A stretch of DNA of 64,000 nt from Pseudoneurospora amorphoporcata (lineage: Eukaryota > Ascomycota > Sordariomycetes > Sordariales > Sordariaceae). Where the stretch lies: positions 4,800-68,799 of the forward strand of contig MU859187.1 in the NCBI GenBank assembly GCA_033297205.1, in the 5' to 3' direction. The position numbers were made by a program, and so were the translations under genes. The notes beneath the pieces were generated by a model that saw nothing but the letters and a program-made list of their open reading frames with translations, was not told the DNA's origin and did no database searches. Shown one piece after another: positions 58,969 through 64,000 of the stretch (position 1 is its first letter; each line of letters begins with the position of its first letter).

Positions 58969-61900
58969 CTATTTGGGAGGTCCCGCCTTGTCGTTCCCCT
59001 GCTCGACGGGTTCCTTCAGTTGCATGAACCCCTCTACCGCCGTCAACGGTCCCTTCTTCCACCTCGGCGCTTCGTCCCCACCTGCGTCACCACCGATTTC
59101 TATACTCATGTACACCTGTTTCATTTTCTTTGTCGGATTGGAGGCTTCTTCCCCGCCACCGCCGCCATCCAGTGATCCCGGCCCCGGTTTCTTATTCTTG
59201 TGATCATCATCATCATCATAATTATTCGTCGGCTTTACCGGTTCATAATACGGCTGAAGCCAAGCCCAATCGGCCGCTCGCAGCGCTGGTATCCTCATCT
59301 GCACTCCCTCGACGCTTTCCTTCACATTCTTTTTGTAAGAGTCCTGCTTCAGCTGGTGCTTTTCGTCGAACTTCGGCACGGGCTCCGTTACCAGCAGCGG
59401 CCCCGCATGGAAGAAAGTGGTGATTTGTTTCAGGGCCGTTTCCCACATCCAGCTGGGCAGCTGCAGCGCGCGAGGGGGCAGAATGCCGGAGTAGCCGGTG
59501 ATGGGGGCGAAGGGGTCGAAGACCGCGCCGAAGAGGTGTTTGCCGAGTTCGGCGTTGCGCTTGGTTTCGAATTTGCGGGCGTTCGTTACGACGTCGACTT
59601 CCTTCATGCCGTCTTTGCCTTTGATGATGATGGGCGGGTATTCTTTTGGCTTGAGCCAGAAGGCTTTGAGCTTCGGGTATGCGTCTTTGTCAATGGGTTT
59701 CAGGAAGGACGCATCCTTAGATGGGTTTGGGGTGTTGGTGAAGTGGGTGTAGATCTTGCTGACGTCTAGGTCACCACGGGTGACATCACCGTCACCATCA
59801 CCGTTGGCCGGTTCGTCAGAAGATTTGGCGAGGAAATAACCGACTAATCCATCGTGCTTGTCGCCAAGCTGGAGGCGAAACTTGTACTGTTTCTTGCTGC
59901 CGCCGTCGCCAGGCAGTAGACCGAAATCCAGCGGGGCATTTTCGGGCTTCTGCTCGTTGAGTGTGGATTCGTTCTTGAGCGAGTCCGTGTTGAGCTCGAG
60001 TGACCAGCCCATGTTGGCCAGCACGAGCGGTCGACCAACGAGCGAGTTCATGAACTGGGTGTATGCGCTGGGCGTCGGCACGGAGTTGCTTAGTGCGAGA
60101 TCAATCATGTTGGTAAAGGCGTCGAGGCGCTCCTTGTGGGAGACCAGCGAGTCGATTAGCGCGTCAAGTTGTACGTTGTTGCTGGGCGTGGGCGGCTCGT
60201 CGAAGGGAAGCCATTTGATGGCGCCCGCTGTTGACCGGACTTCTCGGTAAAATGTCCCATCCGGCAAAAAGAACTGGAGACCGCGGTTGACGTAGTTCAC
60301 GACCACCCATCCCCAGATCGGCTTATCGAACTCGGTGGAAGGACGCCACCTGTCACCGCTGACACTGATGCGGCCCGTATCATCATCACGGACGAGGAAG
60401 TGGGCGTTGAGGCGTGTGGGTTGGTTGATTGCCAGTGGAAGCTGTATGGACTCACGCTTCGACGGTGGTGTGGGTGCGTCATGGTGCGCGTCGTCGATGC
60501 TGTACTCCTGGCTCACGGATGGATAGATCGGTGGACTCTCTTTCGCATTGGGATCAATGGCGTGCGCAACCTGTCCGAACTTGTCGATGATGTTAATCTT
60601 GGTAAAGAGCATTTTGCCGTGCGTTACCGGCTTGAAGCCGGAAATGTAGCTGTTGAGGAACGCAGGGAGGGAACCGTACGGCGTCAGATGGCTCTCTTCT
60701 TTGATGACGGACAAATTCACCTTCTCGTCGCGGCCTGGTATGGGCGACGGGAGCAGATCGATGGCTTCTTGCAGCACAACCGGCTCCCGTCCTGGTTGGC
60801 GGACTAGTGGCTTGACGTGAGAACCCTGGTAGCGGGTAGTGAGATGGTCCGTCAAGCCGGCGAGGGGTAGAGAGAGCATGGCCACTTCGTCGAGCTTTTT
60901 GAGTATGTCCTTGCGCTGTGTGGGTTTGAGCATGGAGTCTAGCTGGCCAATGGGCATGTTGGCAAACAGTCGCTCTACGTGGACGCGCATCGCGGAAGTT
61001 GGTTGGGGCAAGATGAGCGAGCGTCCTGAGAGGGTGCGTATGTCCTCGGGCTTGTCCGAATCTTGATCACTTGCTTGGATGTCGTCCTTGAGCATATATG
61101 CGGTCTTGGCCGTAGCAGCAGCGCGGGCCGGCCGCTGACCGAGCTCCCAGTTGTCGAAGGATTGATGGGTATACTTGGCCTCCCATTCGACATAGAGCGG
61201 AAACCAAGCCTGTGAGTCGTTCCATCGGTCTCGCCATGGGTTTGTGTCCTCGTGTACCGGCTTTGAAGGATGCTTCCCGTCATGGTACAGAGGCACAACT
61301 CCGCTGACGTAGAGCGTCTTGGGATCCGGATTCTTGAAGAACAAGAATTCCTTGACGAGTAACCGCGCGGCGTCGCGAACGTCCTTATGAACCTTGTCAA
61401 CACAGGCTTCAGAAGGTGGATCGGACGCACCGCTGTCAACAGTCTGAATGTTGAGTCGTGCGCGGAGGCCGTCGTTGAAGTCGGTGGGCCAGCCTGCCTC
61501 GATGTTGCTGACGACGAGGGTTGGATCATTTCGCTGATGGAAGGCCTCCATGACTCCCCTTTTCGCGGATACCTTTGCTGCCTGTTTGCTGATATAATCT
61601 GCCAGGTGGAAGGCTATGGTCTCCAGCTCTTCAATTTCGTCCTGGATTTCATAGGCCTTTTTGCCGCCATCGGTGCTTTGGATGCCGGTTTCATCCTCAT
61701 CTTGGCGACCTTCTCCCTTTGCCACCTCATTGTTGACGTCGAACACCAGCTTCCACCACCACGAGAACATGTCCCAGCGACGTTGCTTGATACGTCGATT
61801 TGTCGCGTCCAGCAAGTGCTGGGCACAGTTCATGTACCGCACGACTTTTTGGTCGTCGTTTGATGGGGGAGCTCCAGCCTTTTCGCCCTCTTGAGCCGGC

Positions 61901-63216
61901 AAGAAAAAGTGGTCGCCGCCGTCCAAGTGAGCAAAGTGGGAGTTCTGCACCTCGTCGTCAGCAGCAATCTGGGCGTCCACCCCGTCGTCTGCAGCACGGT
62001 GAAGAGTCTGCAAAGCACCGATGGACGCTTCCACGACCCCGGACTGGTCACGCTCACCAATGTAGGCGAGCACGGCATCCATTGGGCTGCCACCGATAGA
62101 AAACGGCATTTTCCCCATGATGCTGGTCACCTTGTCAGCTGGCACGTTCTTGGGAGGTTTGTCCTTGTTCCAGACCACGTCGTACATGGCTCCGTGGCAG
62201 AGTGTGCGCGTACTTCCGGCTTCCTCCAGCCAGCTCTCAATGTTGCTTCCCTGGTCTTGAGGGATTTTCGTCTCGATATCAACCCTCAACTTCTGCAACT
62301 TGGCAGCCCGCGACGTCTTGTCACCGGACCAGGATCCCATGATGTCCTTTTCCGGATCATTATGCCAGCCGATCACATAGTAATGAGCAACGGCAGCCTC
62401 AAGATGGCATGTTTTACCCTGCTTGTCCTGGTAGGAAAAGGTGTCGAGCATGGAGAACACGTTGCCGCAATGGTACTGATAGTCGATGAACAGCTGGTTC
62501 GAGCTGCTGGCTGCTGTCAGCGCGACACGCTGTTCACCGGGCATGGGCTTGTCTTTGGCATCCCAGGTGGAAGCTTCGACGCATGACCCGATGAACACCT
62601 CGGCTTGCTCTTCGGTTTTGATATCTTTAACGGACCCTTCGAAGAACGAAGTGATGAAGGGAGATACGTCCACTTCGAGATCGGCTGTGATGGGGATGTC
62701 GTCGATGTTGCGCGTCTTGTCGCTTTCAATTATCCATGCTTTGAGCTGTTTTTTGTTGTCGTAGTTCTTGGGCAGCTGGGGATTCAGAGCCGGATCAAGG
62801 TGCCGGATGACAAGCCAGCGGTTGGGGATGGCTGGGTATCGAGGTGCGCTTGGGTCAAATTTCTCTGAGGGGTCCTTCTTGTCGTCCTTGTCATCTTGCT
62901 TTTCGGTAGTGGCGACGCCAGACCGCAACGGCCGCGGCAAACTCCAGTGGACATAGACGCCCAGACGGTTGTGCCGTACGGTAGCTTTGCCAATGTCGGT
63001 GTAGCGAGGGTTCTTGTCTGCGGGTGCCGAAGCGTGGATGTCAACGTGTTCAAGGATGTCAGGTTGGACTTCCTGGATCTGGAGAAACGTGTAGTTGGGC
63101 TGCGTGATGGGCGCAATCTTTGCTTTGTCGGGTCCTAATCCGTTGCACACCTCTTTGTTGAAGACGAAGGCGTCTAACTTCATGGGAAGGAGGAGGTTGT
63201 AGTTGGGAGCCGCCAT
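58969..63216 (-). CDS. giant intronless protein A (1415 residues), uncharacterised
   Basis: One uninterrupted frame of 4.2 kb from ATG 63216 encodes 1415 residues, with no signal peptide. Landmark strings in order: RLGVYVHWSLPRPLRSG (84-100), YPAIPNRWLVIRHLDP (127-142), FPLYVEWEAKY near 672, LSGRSLILPQPT near 727, KPIWGWVVVNYVNRGLQFF near 965, GRPLVLANMGWSLEL near 1055, LGDKHDGLVGYFL near 1112, and FDPFAPITGYSGILPPRALQ near 1230. I recall bacterial counterparts of this exact series ('G.HLHWALPDAL', 'PNRWLV', 'PLFLEWEV.Y', 'GW.LPNHLD.SL..YD.DG', 'GRPLA..RA.L.LEL', 'LGD...DGLVGYF', 'DP...VHATTGVLP') in large proteins of unknown function; not verified here. The C-terminal 90 residues hold Asp and Gly runs and look disordered. 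The gene lies between the lectin-like gene and protein B, all on the same strand. Its role is unknown; a structural or assembly role is only a guess. Confidence 0.92.
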   Translation of the reverse strand: MAAPNYNLLLPMKLDAFVFNKEVCNGLGPDKAKIAPITQPNYTFLQIQEVQPDILEHVDIHASAPADKNPRYTDIGKATVRHNRLGVYVHWSLPRPLRSGVATTEKQDDKDDKKDPSEKFDPSAPRYPAIPNRWLVIRHLDPALNPQLPKNYDNKKQLKAWIIESDKTRNIDDIPITADLEVDVSPFITSFFEGSVKDIKTEEQAEVFIGSCVEASTWDAKDKPMPGEQRVALTAASSSNQLFIDYQYHCGNVFSMLDTFSYQDKQGKTCHLEAAVAHYYVIGWHNDPEKDIMGSWSGDKTSRAAKLQKLRVDIETKIPQDQGSNIESWLEEAGSTRTLCHGAMYDVVWNKDKPPKNVPADKVTSIMGKMPFSIGGSPMDAVLAYIGERDQSGVVEASIGALQTLHRAADDGVDAQIAADDEVQNSHFAHLDGGDHFFLPAQEGEKAGAPPSNDDQKVVRYMNCAQHLLDATNRRIKQRRWDMFSWWWKLVFDVNNEVAKGEGRQDEDETGIQSTDGGKKAYEIQDEIEELETIAFHLADYISKQAAKVSAKRGVMEAFHQRNDPTLVVSNIEAGWPTDFNDGLRARLNIQTVDSGASDPPSEACVDKVHKDVRDAARLLVKEFLFFKNPDPKTLYVSGVVPLYHDGKHPSKPVHEDTNPWRDRWNDSQAWFPLYVEWEAKYTHQSFDNWELGQRPARAAATAKTAYMLKDDIQASDQDSDKPEDIRTLSGRSLILPQPTSAMRVHVERLFANMPIGQLDSMLKPTQRKDILKKLDEVAMLSLPLAGLTDHLTTRYQGSHVKPLVRQPGREPVVLQEAIDLLPSPIPGRDEKVNLSVIKEESHLTPYGSLPAFLNSYISGFKPVTHGKMLFTKINIIDKFGQVAHAIDPNAKESPPIYPSVSQEYSIDDAHHDAPTPPSKRESIQLPLAINQPTRLNAHFLVRDDDTGRISVSGDRWRPSTEFDKPIWGWVVVNYVNRGLQFFLPDGTFYREVRSTAGAIKWLPFDEPPTPSNNVQLDALIDSLVSHKERLDAFTNMIDLALSNSVPTPSAYTQFMNSLVGRPLVLANMGWSLELNTDSLKNESTLNEQKPENAPLDFGLLPGDGGSKKQYKFRLQLGDKHDGLVGYFLAKSSDEPANGDGDGDVTRGDLDVSKIYTHFTNTPNPSKDASFLKPIDKDAYPKLKAFWLKPKEYPPIIIKGKDGMKEVDVVTNARKFETKRNAELGKHLFGAVFDPFAPITGYSGILPPRALQLPSWMWETALKQITTFFHAGPLLVTEPVPKFDEKHQLKQDSYKKNVKESVEGVQMRIPALRAADWAWLQPYYEPVKPTNNYDDDDDHKNKKPGPGSLDGGGGGEEASNPTKKMKQVYMSIEIGGDAGGDEAPRWKKGPLTAVEGFMQLKEPVEQGNDKAGPPK

Positions 63217-63457
63217 GATGGGAGAGTGCCTGGGTACGAGGGTTGTCGTGCAGTGATTGCAGTGATGAAGAAAGTGAAGATGAGAGGTAAGTCAAAAGAA
63301 GTATGCATTCATGGGATGGCTCAAGCAAGTGGAAGCCGGTGATTTATATCAGGTTATCCAAGCGCTATCTTGTGAAGATCTAACCTCGTTCCAGACTCTC
63401 AGGCCTGCGACCCTTCGCTAACTGCATCTGTCTACCTAGTCATCTGAATATGCCCCG
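63217..63457. promoter_or_regulatory. spacer and probable promoter of giant gene A
   Basis: 241 bp between the lectin-like stop codon (63458) and ATG 63216. No ORF is present. It must hold the 3' end of one transcript and the promoter or leader of the next, unless the two are co-transcribed. Confidence 0.4.
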
Positions 63458-64000
63458 TTATTCGATTTGGCCATCGTCGCGAGCTGGGCGGTACTTTTGC
63501 TCTGACTCGTGGATGAAGGTCACCACGTTCTCCAGCTTGTTGTTCCTGATGACCTGAGTAACGGCAAGCTGAGTCTCGCTGACGGCCTTGTCCGAGAGAC
63601 CTGTCATGATGCCCGCTGACGGCGCCCATTCCATGGTACCCTTGTTCCTCGTAACACGCTGGATGATCGGATCACTTCCGGCCGGCTTGGAAAGGTAGTA
63701 AAGGCAAACATGCCCTTCCACGGACCTTGTCACCGCCAGAGGGGTGCTCTTCATTGCGAGACCGGTGTCCGCAATTGGCGTCGCTACATTATCGGCGCAG
63801 CAAATTTATGTCAGCTCAGACTCTCATACATGGGTACTTGCTCCTCTATGCAGCAGGCGCGTGGATGGGTATCGGGTGTCAGGTACGTACGCTTGGATTT
63901 GTTGCCAATTCGGTAGCAGTAGATGGAGTTGTCGTCGCCTTTCCTTTGGTAGTACACCTCGCGATGTGTCTGGTCGATGTACAGCGCTGCGAGGCGCGTC
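63458..64000 (-). CDS. fucose-lectin-like beta-propeller protein, partial at window edge
   Basis: The gene enters from the right edge; only its 3' part is visible. The exon 64000-63891 reads TRLAALYIDQTHREVYYQRK and GDDNSIYCYRIGNKSK, then a 107-bp intron (63890-63784, GTACGT donor, TAG acceptor). The final exon 63783-63458 begins TPIADTGLAMKSTPLAVTRS and includes GHVCLYYLSKPAGSDPIIQR, ending in KYRPARDDGQIE. The alternation 'A..Y.D.....VYYQ' and 'LAV.......VCLYYLS...II.R' with about 45-residue spacing resembles blades of the fungal fucose-specific lectin (AAL-type) beta-propeller. Such proteins bind glycans and are often cytosolic or spore-associated. This assignment is by pattern only. Its end lies 241 bp before giant protein A on the same strand, so co-expression is possible. 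Confidence 0.65.

Noticed and set aside
1..64000. CRISPR arrays, bacterial operons, phage genes
   Set aside because: Gene structures, introns and families are eukaryotic; the tandem repeats seen are microsatellites or coding repeats without spacers.

Overview
This window looks like nuclear DNA of a filamentous ascomycete, most likely a Sordariomycete close to Neurospora or Sordaria. The reasons are short 54-270 bp introns with GTAAGT- or GTACGT-type donors and CTAAC/CTGAC branch sites, GC-rich coding DNA in microsatellite-rich intergenic DNA, fungal-only families (Zn2Cys6 regulator, SesB-NACHT-ankyrin receptor), and transposon relics whose stop codons look like CpA-to-TpA changes. The species call is inference.

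The first 45 kb is mostly core genome. In order it holds: a Zn2Cys6 transcription factor (4049-7007, +); a very large repeat and coiled-coil protein gene interrupted by one in-frame TAG (10199-17749, +); a bifunctional PFK-2/FBPase-2 (20590-19062, -); a 147-bp inverted-repeat element (23680-23826); a 49-residue candidate secreted peptide (24099-23950, -); the DEAD-box ribosome biogenesis helicase HAS1 (25136-26984, +); a secreted pepsin-type aspartic protease (30075-27887, -); a triple-KH RNA-binding protein of the FUBP type (33462-35404, +); an acidic coiled-coil protein (38805-39863, +); a DUF829/TMEM53-type protein (40781-41908, +); and a small Cys-rich protein (44104-43684, -).

From about 45.6 to 48.4 kb lies a graveyard of decayed elements: the integrase/chromodomain end of a Ty3/gypsy retrotransposon, a broken basic and Cys-rich gene, and a broken GIY-YIG-like gene. 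Beyond it the window becomes accessory in character. It has an NLR-like receptor (alpha/beta-hydrolase, NACHT, ankyrin; 49580-53064, +), then three genes all on the minus strand: a lectin-like gene entering from the right edge (>64000-63458), a 1415-residue protein (63216-58969) and a 1238-residue protein (58351-54635).

The last two are intronless, unusual for fungal genes of this size. They carry motif strings that I recall from paired, uncharacterised large bacterial proteins. This two-gene module, next to a lectin-like gene and an NLR and flanked by transposon relics, is the best candidate here for an undescribed system. Its function cannot be told from sequence alone.
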